37,204 nucleotides of DNA, from assembly GCA_039934475.1 (NCBI GenBank), contig JBDTMC010000015.1, positions 1 through 37,204 on the forward strand, given 5' to 3'. The position numbers and the translations under genes are program-made. The notes below the pieces were generated by a model, which was not told the origin of the DNA, searched no databases, and was given only the letters and a program-made list of their open reading frames with translations. This DNA is from JBDTMC01 sp039934475. GTDB taxonomy: Bacteria > Acidobacteriota > Terriglobia > Bryobacterales > Bryobacteraceae. This document shows positions 14,562-23,090 of the stretch, in pieces. Within the stretch, counting starts at the first letter, position 1. Every line of letters begins with the position of its first letter.

Positions 14562-15161
14562 ATGAACGAAGCTCATCACGTATGGACGATCGTGACAGTA
14601 GCCGCGCTGGCAATGGTAACGGTCGCCTGTGCTAAGAAAGTCGCGCAGGCTCCGCCGCCTCCCCCCGGCCCAGCGGTCAATCACGTACCAGCTCCTCAAC
14701 GCACGTCGCCTCTCCAACGGGCCGTTAGTACGCCGGTCGCGGTGGCCACCGCGGCTGAAACCCGGTATCCGAATGCCGTCACTCGTGCCCGGATCAACGA
14801 TCTACTAGGCCGGATTGAAGACGCCTATTTTGACTATGACAAAGCCTCCCTTCGCGCCGATGCTCAAAAGGCGCTGCGGGACGATTCCACAGAGCTGAGA
14901 GACATCCTGAAGGACTACCCTGATTACAGGCTGACGATCGAGGGCCATTGCGACGAGCGGGGCTCGGCCGAATACAACCTTGGACTGGGCGACAAGCGAG
15001 CCACCGCTTCAAAGGCGTACTTGGTTGAGATCGGTATCCCCACCGAACAGCTCAATTTGGTGAGCTTCGGCAAAGAGCGGCCCGTGTGCCGAGAACATGA
15101 CGAAACCTGCTGGCAGCGGAATCGCCGCATTCACATCGTCGCGTTAGCGCGGGCCAATTAG
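14562..15161 (+). CDS. pal: Peptidoglycan-associated lipoprotein (OmpA-domain, Pal)
   Basis: The protein is 199 residues. A membrane-like N-terminus ends in VTVACAKK, with Cys23 as the likely lipidated residue, though Thr at -3 makes the lipobox weak. A Pro/Ala-rich linker leads to an OmpA-like peptidoglycan-binding domain: IEDAYFDYDKASLRADAQKA, then IEGHCDERGSAEYNLGLGDK with the Pal signature, and a closing QRNRRIHIVA. Pal anchors the outer membrane to peptidoglycan and works with Tol proteins, but no tol genes are adjacent. AGGAAA precedes the ATG. The gene appears to be monocistronic, ending before two strong hairpins. Confidence 0.9.
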   Translation: MNEAHHVWTIVTVAALAMVTVACAKKVAQAPPPPPGPAVNHVPAPQRTSPLQRAVSTPVAVATAAETRYPNAVTRARINDLLGRIEDAYFDYDKASLRADAQKALRDDSTELRDILKDYPDYRLTIEGHCDERGSAEYNLGLGDKRATASKAYLVEIGIPTEQLNLVSFGKERPVCREHDETCWQRNRRIHIVALARAN

Positions 15162-15217
15162 TGGGGCTATCGGTTCCGACGCAAAGGACACATTGCGGGG
15201 CATTTTTTATCTGCGGA

Positions 15218-15241
15218 GCGCCGGCGAGCCAGTTCCGGCGC
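15218..15241 (+). terminator. Hairpin 1 downstream of pal
   Basis: GCGCCGG (15218-15224) pairs with CCGGCGC (15235-15241) around a 10-base loop. No T-run follows. It lies about 55 bases after the pal stop, in a 285-base gap that otherwise holds no gene. Confidence 0.35.
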
Positions 15242-15275
15242 CTGAGTAAAGGCTGGTGGTTGGCTGTTCAGGGGT

Positions 15276-15305
15276 GGAGACTGCCCCGCCGACGGGGCAG
15301 TCTCC
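15276..15305 (+). terminator. Strong hairpin, likely intrinsic terminator between pal and the ClC gene
   Basis: GGAGACTGCCCCG, a CCGA loop and CGGGGCAGTCTCC make a perfect 13-bp stem, followed by TTTCG. The stem is very stable and the T-tract short. It would end pal transcription, or act as an attenuator in the leader of the ClC gene, whose start is 141 bases further on. Confidence 0.7.
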
Positions 15306-15446
15306 TTTCGTCCGGATTCCTTCTAGTGTGCAGGTGGCGCATCGCCGATTGGGATTTCGATCTCAATTGCACCGCCGGTACAGCCCTTCTTCGAACTCTC
15401 TCTACCTTCGAGGCGTCTCCTCCATCCCGAAGGCCATCGTTTCCAA

Positions 15447-18317
15447 ATGAAGAAACTGAAAGCTATCTCTGAAGTACTTTCGTCCTCGGTCACCAGGTGG
15501 ACCGAAGCCGAGATTACGCTTGAACATGAAGACAAAATTCTGCTTGTTCTGACGCTGGTCATCGGCGCTATTGTCGGGCTGGTTGTGACTGCTTTTATCC
15601 TAGTCACCGAGAATCTCGGTTCCAGAATGTATCCGGCCGGCGGGGCCGCGTGGCGCAGACTCATGCTACCCATCGGGGGCGCCTTGATCACCGGATATCT
15701 GCTGCGTCGTCATTTCCCTAATGCACGTGGGAGTGGCATTCCGCAAACGAAGACCGCCTTCTTCATTCGGGACGGCCTGATTCTATGGCGGACCGTGGTT
15801 GGCAAGTTCGTCTGTTCTTCCGTCTCCCTTGCCACGGGAATTGCGTTAGGACGCGAGGGGCCCTCGGTCCATATTGGCGCGGGGATTGCGTCCGTACTGG
15901 GCCGCCGGCTTGGCCTCAGCCCGCAACGCGTCAAGTCCCTCATCCCGATCGGTTCGGCAGCCGCGCTCGCCGCGGCATTCAATACTCCAATTGCCGCCGT
16001 CCTCTTTACGCTCGAAGAGGTGATGGGCGACATGCATGCACCTGTGCTTGGGGCTATCGTCTTGAGTTCGGCCACTGCCTGGATGGTGCTTCATTTACTG
16101 CTCGGAGATGAACCCTTGTTTCATGTTCCGGCATATCAACTTGTCCACCCTATCGAGTTTGCTCTTTATGCTGTACTGGGCGCCGCCGGCGGTTTGGTAT
16201 CCGTGGGGTTCGTCAAGCTGTTGCTCTGGCAGCGCAAACGTTTCCTGCGCCTGCCCGGCTACACGCAGTGGTTTCAGCCGTCGGTCGGCGGTTTGATGGT
16301 TGGAGTCCTGGGCTGGTTTGTGCCCCAAGTGATGGGAGTGGGATACGGGAATATCAACGAAGCCTTGAACGGCCACATGGTAGTCAAGATGATGGTTCTG
16401 CTGGTGGTTCTGAAGGTGATCGCCACAACCACTTGCTACGCCTCAGGGAATGCGGGGGGAATCTTTGGCCCAAGCCTGTTCATCGGCGCGATGCTGGGAG
16501 GTGCTTTCGGTGGCACTGCGCATTCGCTTATTCCGGACTACACCGCGAGCGTCGGCGCCTATGCCCTGGTGGGCATGGGCGCCGCCTTCGCCGGCATCAT
16601 TCGGGTGCCGCTCACATCCGTGATCATGATATTTGAGGTGACGCGCGACTATGCCATCATCGTGCCGCTGATGATCGCGAATCTGATCAGTTACTTCATC
16701 TCCAGCCGTCTACAGCGAAAGCCCATTTACGAAGCCCTACAAGAGCAGGAGGGCATCCGCCTTCCACCAGCGGCTCGAGATCGAGAGGAGCTAATGACGG
16801 TGGGTCAAGCATGTCATCCGGCGGCGGAGATCCTCAGCGCCATCGAGCCGATAGGAGAGGTCGCGGCACGAGTAAACCGCGATCAGAGCGCTTGGCCAGT
16901 GGTCCAAGGACGCATCCTGCTAGGAATGGTGACAATCGATCAACTGGAGACGGCTGTCCGAAACGGCCAGGACAAGAGTTCCGTGGGCGAACTGGTGCTT
17001 CCATCGGTATTGGGAGGCGCGTTTGAATTCCCACACATTTACGCCGACGATCCGTTGGACACGGCCATGCGCCGCATGGCGGTATACGGTCTGAAAGTCC
17101 TGCCAGTGGTTAGCCGCGCCCACATGCACGAGCTGACAGGCATCATCTCCGTTGACGGCATCCTGGGGGCGTACGGCCTGGACGGTGAGCGACATCCAGC
17201 GAATCAAGGCGCTCGCGACAAGAGTCAGATGTCGGCGAAAGTTCTGGTGAGGACGCTCATCGTGCTGTTTGTCGCTGTCATCTTGACGGCGGTCCTGAGC
17301 ACGGTATACCGGTCAGAGCGTGCTGCCCGGGCGCAACGGTTGTTCAGCGAAGGCGAAGCGCTGATGGCAAGGGAGCGTACGGAAGAGGCGATTGAAGATT
17401 ATCGCGCTGCGGTGTCCATTTCCCACAATAAGGAACACCGGCTGGCCCTTGCGCTGGCACTGGTGAAGGCCGATCACGAGGAGGAGGCAAAGATCTACCT
17501 CAGTGAATTGCTCCAAGAGAACCCGCACAACGGTCCCGCCAATTTGGGTCTCGGGCGAATAAAGGTGAAGCAGGGCGACGTTGCGCAAGCGGTAGAGTCT
17601 TTCGATCGGGCGATCCATGGGTCGTGGCCCGGAGACGCAGCGACACAGAAACGGCTGGCGCGCCTGGAACTGATCGACATCTTGGGGAAGTCGGGGCATC
17701 GCGAACGCGCACAGGCGGAACTCCTGTTGTTGAAGGCGGAGATGCCAGCCGACGCGGCCTTTCGCAGGAACATCGGTCAGCTATTCCTGAAACTCGGTAT
17801 GCCAGCAGAATCGATCGCAATTAATCGAGACCTGCTGAAGGCAAACAAGAACGACGATGAGGCGCTCGCGGGAATGGGCGAAGCGGAATTGGCACTGGGC
17901 CACTTGGTGGCCGCACAGTCGGCATTTCACTCGGCCGCCATAAGCGAGCCGGAGAACACGTCCTACCAAGCGCGAGTCGAGTTTCTGGATAGTGTGATTT
18001 CAATGGATCCCGGTGTCCGGGGCCTCGATGCCGCGGAGCGGTATCTGCGCAGCCGCAACTTAGTTGGAGCGGTACTCGCGGCATTTGAGCATTGCCACGC
18101 TGTGTCGTTGGTGAACCAGCCGGATGCAGGAGGCGCCACTGCTGAAACGGCGCGACGATCCTTGCTGCGTTCCGTTAAACCGAGGTCATACGGGGAGGCG
18201 ACCGAGACGAACATAGAAATAGCCACACAGTTATGGAGTGAACGCATGAAATTGTGTGGCGCGCCCGTTGCCTCGGAGATTGCCGTGAGCCGCGCGGTCA
18301 GCGAGGCATCGCACTGA
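15447..18317 (+). CDS. ClC chloride/proton antiporter fused to CBS domains, an extra membrane helix and a TPR region
   Basis: The protein is 956 residues. Residues 30-425 are a full ClC channel/antiporter: GSGIP at 95-99, GREGPS with the gating Glu137, the LEE pair at 189-191 where the inner proton glutamate lies, GIFGPS at 339-343 and Tyr428, which matches the inner-gate tyrosine. Both glutamates are kept, so Cl-/H+ exchange is more likely than a passive channel. Residues about 449-580 form a CBS pair. A further hydrophobic helix follows at 599-621 (VLVRTLIVLFVAVILTAVLS), then TPR-like helices from about 626 to 850 (for example AEGEALMARERTEEAIEDY-like spacing and LGLGRIKVKQGDVAQAVESF). Bacterial ClC proteins are usually 400-600 residues; the extra helix would place the TPR part outside the cytoplasm. 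No internal frameshift is visible. Confidence 0.9.
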   Translation: MKKLKAISEVLSSSVTRWTEAEITLEHEDKILLVLTLVIGAIVGLVVTAFILVTENLGSRMYPAGGAAWRRLMLPIGGALITGYLLRRHFPNARGSGIPQTKTAFFIRDGLILWRTVVGKFVCSSVSLATGIALGREGPSVHIGAGIASVLGRRLGLSPQRVKSLIPIGSAAALAAAFNTPIAAVLFTLEEVMGDMHAPVLGAIVLSSATAWMVLHLLLGDEPLFHVPAYQLVHPIEFALYAVLGAAGGLVSVGFVKLLLWQRKRFLRLPGYTQWFQPSVGGLMVGVLGWFVPQVMGVGYGNINEALNGHMVVKMMVLLVVLKVIATTTCYASGNAGGIFGPSLFIGAMLGGAFGGTAHSLIPDYTASVGAYALVGMGAAFAGIIRVPLTSVIMIFEVTRDYAIIVPLMIANLISYFISSRLQRKPIYEALQEQEGIRLPPAARDREELMTVGQACHPAAEILSAIEPIGEVAARVNRDQSAWPVVQGRILLGMVTIDQLETAVRNGQDKSSVGELVLPSVLGGAFEFPHIYADDPLDTAMRRMAVYGLKVLPVVSRAHMHELTGIISVDGILGAYGLDGERHPANQGARDKSQMSAKVLVRTLIVLFVAVILTAVLSTVYRSERAARAQRLFSEGEALMARERTEEAIEDYRAAVSISHNKEHRLALALALVKADHEEEAKIYLSELLQENPHNGPANLGLGRIKVKQGDVAQAVESFDRAIHGSWPGDAATQKRLARLELIDILGKSGHRERAQAELLLLKAEMPADAAFRRNIGQLFLKLGMPAESIAINRDLLKANKNDDEALAGMGEAELALGHLVAAQSAFHSAAISEPENTSYQARVEFLDSVISMDPGVRGLDAAERYLRSRNLVGAVLAAFEHCHAVSLVNQPDAGGATAETARRSLLRSVKPRSYGEATETNIEIATQLWSERMKLCGAPVASEIAVSRAVSEASH

Positions 18318-18377
18318 TGGCCCGCCCCGTCGTCCGCCCCGTGATGGGGGACAGAAATGTCAAAAGGAGTGTGCTAG

Positions 18378-19220
18378 CTACCGCAGACCTGCCAGATACT
18401 TGAGGCTGAGGCGGATCTGGGGCACGGCGTCAACGGCTTCCTCTTCCAGGTAATAGTGCTCGACGCCACTGGTTTGCGCCGCGAGCAAGGCGGCCTGGAC
18501 ATTCACCAGACCGGTTCCGAGCGGCACGCTGTCGTCCTCCGCCACGTCAGCCGGTGAACCGCCCAAGACCAAACCTTTGCGAATGTCCTTGATGTGCATC
18601 AGCGGGAAGCGATGCGGGTAGCGGCGCAACAGCTTGACGGGATACTGGAAGCCGTAAACGATCCAGAAGATGTCCATCTCGAAGTTGACGTACTTCGGAT
18701 TGGTGAGCGACGCGAGGGTGTCGAAGCGCGTGCCGTCCGGAGAAGGATCGAATTCGGTGCCATGCGTGTGGTAGCAGAGGCGGAGGCCGGAGGCGGCTAG
18801 CCGTTCGCCCCAATGGTTGAGTTTGTCCGCGGCGGGCGCGCAATCCTTCTCCGCGAGGTGTTTCGCGCTGTGGGGGATGGTGGAGCAAACGACAAACTTC
18901 CCGCCGACCGTGCGGGCGTGGGCGGCGACTCCATCAAGGTCCGTGTCCAAAGCCTTGTAGGCCGCGCCGATCGATGTGACGCGAAGGCCGGCGGCCTGTA
19001 CGAGCGCCTGGAATTGGGCTGGGGTGCGACCGTACAACTCGCCTGCTTCGATTTCACGAAAGCCAAGTTCGCGAATGAGGCCCAACGTGCGCGGCAGATC
19101 CTTCTCGGCTTCGGAGCGAAAACTGTAGAGGTTGGTGCCCACCGGCGCGCGAAACGATTCCCTGGCGACAGCTGGCAGCACGGCCGCGGCTGCCGCAAGA
19201 AAGGTGCGCCGAGGAATCAC
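18378..19220 (-). CDS. Tat-exported sugar isomerase/epimerase-like TIM-barrel protein
   Basis: The protein is 280 residues from a GTG at 19220, whose GTGA overlaps the stop of the oxidoreductase gene. The N-terminus IPRRTFLAAAAAVLPAVA has the twin-arginine motif and a hydrophobic stretch, so it is probably exported folded. The mature part reads as an AP-endonuclease-2-type TIM barrel: GTNLYSFR, GFREIEAGELYGRTPAQ, LCYHTHGTEFD, NFEMDIFW and HIKDI, which supply the usual histidine and acidic metal ligands. Such proteins isomerise or epimerise sugars, or eliminate 3-keto sugars. Pairing with a Gfo/Idh/MocA oxidoreductase suggests a two-step oxidation and cleavage of a sugar or glycoside in the periplasm. 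Exact substrate unknown. The convergent gap before the ClC stop is only 60 bases. Confidence 0.9.
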   Translation of the reverse strand: MIPRRTFLAAAAAVLPAVARESFRAPVGTNLYSFRSEAEKDLPRTLGLIRELGFREIEAGELYGRTPAQFQALVQAAGLRVTSIGAAYKALDTDLDGVAAHARTVGGKFVVCSTIPHSAKHLAEKDCAPAADKLNHWGERLAASGLRLCYHTHGTEFDPSPDGTRFDTLASLTNPKYVNFEMDIFWIVYGFQYPVKLLRRYPHRFPLMHIKDIRKGLVLGGSPADVAEDDSVPLGTGLVNVQAALLAAQTSGVEHYYLEEEAVDAVPQIRLSLKYLAGLR

Positions 19221-20506
19221 GCTTCCAGCTTCCACGGGGCGCGGTACTCGCGTTGCAGCAGCGGTCGAACGGCCTCCTGCTCGACGGTCTGGCGCTTCTC
19301 GTTCCAATCGAGGCGCTGTTTGGAACGTAGGGCCAGGTTACCGAGGATCGACGTGATAGAGGAGCGGACGCACGTTTCAATGTCGCTGTTGGGGCGCTTG
19401 CGGGTGCGAACGCAATCGAGGAAGTTGGCCCAATGCAGCGGGTGCGGATCCGCGACGCGCTTCATTTCGAAGGGTCGAAGGTCAGAACCCTTCTCGGGCG
19501 TGATGCGGATCACGGAGCGATCGACGTAGAGGGTTCCACGCGTGCCGTGGAATGTGATGCCCATGAGGCGGTTGGGCGAAGCCTCCGTGTTGTTCGAACG
19601 GTGCTCCCAGGAGCCAATGAAGTCTGGGTATTCAAACGTCGCCTGCATCGTGTCGGGCGTTTCGGTGTCGTCCTGAAACCAGTACTTGCCGCCGAGTGCG
19701 ACAACGCCATGGGGCATGACGTCTCCGAACGCCATCTGAATAATGTCGATCATGTGGATGCCGGAATCAGTCACTTGGCCGCCGGCGTAATCCCAGAAGA
19801 AGCGGAAGTAGGAATAGGCGTCAGGGTAGACACCAAATCGATTGGGATTAAACTGACGGGCCGGAGCCGGGCCGAGCCAAAGATCCCAATCGAGGCCGGC
19901 GGGAGGCGCCTGCTCCGGCGGGTTGCCGATGCCTTTCTGTGGCTGGTTGCTGTAGATCCAGGAGCGGACGAAAGCGATTTTGCCTAAGTCGCCATTGCGC
20001 ACCAGTTCGCAGGCCTTCTGGAAGTGGGCGCCGGAGCGCTGCCACGTGCCGGCCTGCACTACGCGGTTGTACTTGCGGGCGGCTTCCACCATCACCGCGC
20101 CCTCGTTGATTGCCACGCAGGCGGGTTTTTCCACGTAGACGTCTTTGCCCGCCTTGCAGGCCTCCACAGTGATGTAGGGATGCCAGTGATCGGGCGTGGA
20201 GATGCAGACGGCGTCGATGGAACGGTCTGCCAGGATTTGCCGGAAGTCCCGCACCTCTTTGGGTTGATGGCCGCCGCGGCGGGCCAGTGCGACGGCGCGT
20301 TCGAGGTTCGGTTGGAAGACATCGCAAAGGGCACTGACCGCAACGCCGGGTTGGTTCATCGCCGCCTTGAGATTTTCCGAACCCATGACTCCGACGCCGA
20401 TGAAGGCGGTGGAGATACGGTCACTGGCCGCAAACGATGGGACGGCTAAGGCGGCAGTGGCCGCGGAGCGCAGGAACGTCCGGCGCGCGAGATCGGTTGG
20501 TGGCAT
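19217..20506 (-). CDS. Tat-exported Gfo/Idh/MocA family oxidoreductase
   Basis: The protein is 429 residues from the ATG at 20506. The N-terminal ARRTFLRSAATAALAVPSFA is a twin-arginine signal. The Rossmann part has AFIGVGVMGSENLKA, then DAVCISTPDHWH and VYVEKPACVAINEG, the conserved EKP motif. The C-terminal part has DSGIHMIDIIQMAFGD with the typical histidine of the catalytic region. Exported members carry NAD(P) tightly bound, as in glucose-fructose oxidoreductase, and oxidise sugars without free cofactor. Its stop overlaps the GTG of the isomerase gene, so the two are coupled. It diverges from the DAHP synthase gene with only 36 bases between start codons, so the two promoters must overlap or lie inside the genes. 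Confidence 0.94.
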   Translation of the reverse strand: MPPTDLARRTFLRSAATAALAVPSFAASDRISTAFIGVGVMGSENLKAAMNQPGVAVSALCDVFQPNLERAVALARRGGHQPKEVRDFRQILADRSIDAVCISTPDHWHPYITVEACKAGKDVYVEKPACVAINEGAVMVEAARKYNRVVQAGTWQRSGAHFQKACELVRNGDLGKIAFVRSWIYSNQPQKGIGNPPEQAPPAGLDWDLWLGPAPARQFNPNRFGVYPDAYSYFRFFWDYAGGQVTDSGIHMIDIIQMAFGDVMPHGVVALGGKYWFQDDTETPDTMQATFEYPDFIGSWEHRSNNTEASPNRLMGITFHGTRGTLYVDRSVIRITPEKGSDLRPFEMKRVADPHPLHWANFLDCVRTRKRPNSDIETCVRSSITSILGNLALRSKQRLDWNEKRQTVEQEAVRPLLQREYRAPWKLEA

Positions 20507-20542
20507 CAATGCGATGGTATCGCAGAAGGCTATGCTACCCTC

Positions 20543-21922
20543 GTGAACAGGTCAAAAGTGGGTCCACTAGTATCGGCGGAAGGTGCGGCAGAATGGTCTC
20601 CCGCCTCCTGGAAATTACGCAAGGCTTTACAACAACCGGTTTACGCGGATGAGGCCGCAGTGCAGAGCGTCTTCGCCGAGATGGCGAGTTTGCCGCCGCT
20701 GGTCACGTCGTGGGAAGTGGATGCCCTGCGCGTCCAGTTGGCGGAGGCGGCGCGAGGGGAGCGATTTGTCCTCCAGGCCGGCGATTGCGCCGAAAGCTTC
20801 GCCGAGTGCAATTCCCACACCATCGCCAACAAGCTGAAGATCCTGCTGCAAATGAGCCTGGTGCTGATCCACGGCAGCCGCAAACGCGTCACGCGGATCG
20901 GACGTTTCGCCGGACAGTACGCCAAGCCCCGCTCCGACGATAATGAAACACGCGACGGCGTTATTCTGCCCAGCTACCGCGGCGATCTGATCAATCGCAG
21001 CGCTTTCACCCCGGGTGACCGGCGTCCGGATCCGACGCTGATGCTGCGCGGGTACGAGCGCGCTTCGTTAACCCTGAACTTCATTCGCGCGCTGGCGAAG
21101 GGCGGCTTCGCCGACCTCCATCACCCCGAATACTGGGACCTCGATTTCGTGAAGCATTCGCCGCTGGCCGAGGAGTTCCATCGCATGGCCGGTAGTGTCG
21201 GCCAGGCCCTGGATTTCATGGAAAACATCATGGGCGTGCGCTACCACGACCTGGAGCGGGTGGACTTTTACACCAGCCACGAAGGCTTGCACCTGCTGTA
21301 CGAACAGGCGCAAACGCGGCGCGTGCCCCATCGGGAAGGCTGGTTTAATCTGTCCACACACTTCCCCTGGATCGGTTTGCGGACAGCCGCGCCCGATGGC
21401 GCGCATGTGGAGTACTTCCGGGGGATTGTGAACCCGGTCGCCGTCAAGATCGGGCATACGACCACTCCAGACACGCTGGGACGTCTTCTCGATACTCTCC
21501 ACCCGACGAACGAACCGGGCCGGCTGACGTTGATCCATCGTTTCGGATGCGGTCGAATCGCGGCGGCGCTACCTCCGCTGATCGAGGCGGTGCGTCAGAG
21601 CGGTAAGACTGTACTGTGGTGTTGCGATCCGATGCACGGCAACACGCGGAGCACCGGGAATGGCTTCAAGACACGCAATTTTCCCGACATTCTCAGCGAG
21701 TTGGAGCAGGCCTTCGACATCCACGGGGCAAGCGGGACGTACCTCGGCGCGGTGCATATCGAGCTGACTGGCGACAACGTGACCGAGTGCATCGGGGGCG
21801 CCCGCGGACTGACGGAAGAGGATTTGCCGCTGGCGTATAAGTCGGAAGTCGATCCGCGTTTGAACTACGAACAGGCGCTGGAGTTGGCCATGCTGGTAGC
21901 GCGCAAAATGCGTTCGCTGTAG
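20543..21922 (+). CDS. Class II (plant-type) DAHP synthase
   Basis: The protein is 459 residues from a GTG at 20543. It condenses phosphoenolpyruvate and erythrose 4-phosphate, the first step of the shikimate pathway. Class II features are plain: WSPASWKLRKALQQPVY near the start, QAGDCAESF with the metal-binding Cys82, RIGRFAGQYAKPRS, LPSYRGDLIN, CCDPMHGNT with a metal histidine, HIELTGDNVTECIGG with the metal glutamate, and SEVDPRLNYEQ with the metal aspartate. Length fits the family. It shows no extra regulatory domain. No other aro genes are near. Its 3' end overlaps a run-on reading frame from a broken gene on the other strand. A later start is possible, because the first 15 residues are not conserved. 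Confidence 0.95.
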   Translation: MNRSKVGPLVSAEGAAEWSPASWKLRKALQQPVYADEAAVQSVFAEMASLPPLVTSWEVDALRVQLAEAARGERFVLQAGDCAESFAECNSHTIANKLKILLQMSLVLIHGSRKRVTRIGRFAGQYAKPRSDDNETRDGVILPSYRGDLINRSAFTPGDRRPDPTLMLRGYERASLTLNFIRALAKGGFADLHHPEYWDLDFVKHSPLAEEFHRMAGSVGQALDFMENIMGVRYHDLERVDFYTSHEGLHLLYEQAQTRRVPHREGWFNLSTHFPWIGLRTAAPDGAHVEYFRGIVNPVAVKIGHTTTPDTLGRLLDTLHPTNEPGRLTLIHRFGCGRIAAALPPLIEAVRQSGKTVLWCCDPMHGNTRSTGNGFKTRNFPDILSELEQAFDIHGASGTYLGAVHIELTGDNVTECIGGARGLTEEDLPLAYKSEVDPRLNYEQALELAMLVARKMRSL

Positions 21923-22898
21923 TGGCCTGCCGTGCGTTCAATCGCGGCGCGCGAGCGTTCGTTGCGAGCATCGGTATGAAATCGGGCGCGAAGCACCTAC
22001 CCTGACGATTGCGAACAGCACCACCGTCCCCGCCTCTTTTCACGCCCAGGGAGATCCCTGGTGACTGATGCATCGATCCGACGACGAGTCCCGTCATAAT
22101 GGCCAAGGCAACCACAACGGAGGCAACGCTGAAGGTCCCAAATGCCGCGTCGGCCACAGCGTCCCGGCCGTATTGCCGTAGCACGTACCGCAGACCGCAA
22201 GAACCATGGATTCCGAGAGCCAGAATAGCCAGGAAATAGTAAGGCACCAGGCGCGGGCTCCATTCGTCAGTCAGCAGATTCGAAGAGGTAAGCCAGTTCC
22301 AATTTGTATCGATGTGGCGGACGTAGCGGGCGCTCAGAACAGCCCTCAGGTGCGCGACAAAGAAGGCAAGTAGATACGCGCCGGCGGCACCCTGAAGCAT
22401 TTCGAACCGATCCGAGGTCATCAGCCTGCGGCGAAGCAACACGAACCCGCTCAGAACCTGAAACACCACCGCAGTCCCCAAGAGCGGCTCAATAATTGCG
22501 CTGCGGTACACGGTGCGAAAAGCCTTCATGAGAGCGAGGTGGGCCTCACCACCCGCAAGTCCCGCCAGCGGATTCGTCATATGAAACAGTGCAAACAAAA
22601 CGATCGCCGCAGCCGAAATGCCGTGGGCTGTCTTTAAGCGCGATTGGATAACCACACGACCAAGTGAAGTAGGTACCGGTCTCGCGAACGCAACCAGCGC
22701 CAGCAAGCCAAACCACAGAACGATCCAGGCGGAGTTCCCGTGAAACGGAATGACTCGCTGGAAATCAAGCACAGCGCCCATCAGGTTTTAGAGGGCAGGT
22801 GCAGCGATGCCAAGGTGCGCGACGGCGACGGCGCGGGGATAACTGTTCTGGGGACTTGTCCGGAAGATACACGCCATGCTGGCAACGAGGGGGATCAT
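21693..22898 (-). pseudogene. Broken multi-helix membrane protein gene with an in-frame TAA and lost stop
   Basis: From an ATG at 22898 the frame reads MIPLVASMACIFRTSPQ and on to HLGIAAPAL, then hits TAA (22790-22788), and continues in the same frame NLMGAVLDFQRV through about six hydrophobic segments, for example GAYLLAFFVAHLRAVLSARY and TNWNWLTSSNLLTDEWSPRL. The part before and after the stop make one coherent membrane protein, so the TAA looks like a nonsense mutation, most simply from a tyrosine codon. At the other end the last helix (about ALAIMTGLVVGSMH, near 22055) is followed by residues with no membrane character that run 230 bases antisense into the DAHP synthase gene, as if the original stop was lost. 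It resembles a family of uncharacterised proteobacterial membrane proteins by memory. Translation could start at the ATG at 22781, giving a shortened protein. Confidence 0.7.
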
Positions 22899-23012
22899 CG
22901 TGAACGGCAGCGTATACGGTGACAATGCGCTGATTGACCAGAACTGGGGCCGGGTATATCAGGCACGCCAGCCCCGGGTCACCCCGCAGTTATGCTCCGG
23001 ATAGCCCTGGGG

Positions 23013-23036
23013 GACAGGATCACCTCACAACCTGTC
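23013..23036 (+). repeat. Inverted repeat in the gap between the broken gene and the NHL gene
   Basis: GACAGG (23013-23018) and CCTGTC (23031-23036) are followed by a CT-rich run (TTCTGCCTTCTATCTTCT). This could be a weak plus-strand terminator. The 192-base gap (22899-23090) otherwise holds nothing I recognise. Confidence 0.3.
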
Positions 23037-23072
23037 TTCTGCCTTCTATCTTCTAAGTCCGGTTATGGGCTT

Positions 23073-23089
23073 CAAGGGCTCCGCCCTTG
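23073..23089 (-). terminator. Hairpin directly after the NHL gene
   Basis: CAAGGGC and GCCCTTG pair across a 3-base loop, starting one base after the NHL gene's TAG. There is no T-run, so it would stabilise the 3' end or terminate weakly. Confidence 0.4.
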
Positions 23090-23090
23090 C

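Noticed and set aside
18346..18366. GGGGGACAGAAATGTC as an insertion-sequence end or a hairpin
   Set aside because: Only a 4-bp GACA/TGTC stem, no matching end elsewhere in the window and no transposase gene.
22046..22062. CCAGGG/CCCTGG hairpin as terminator of the broken membrane protein gene
   Set aside because: It lies inside the reading frame or at its end, with no T-run in either direction.
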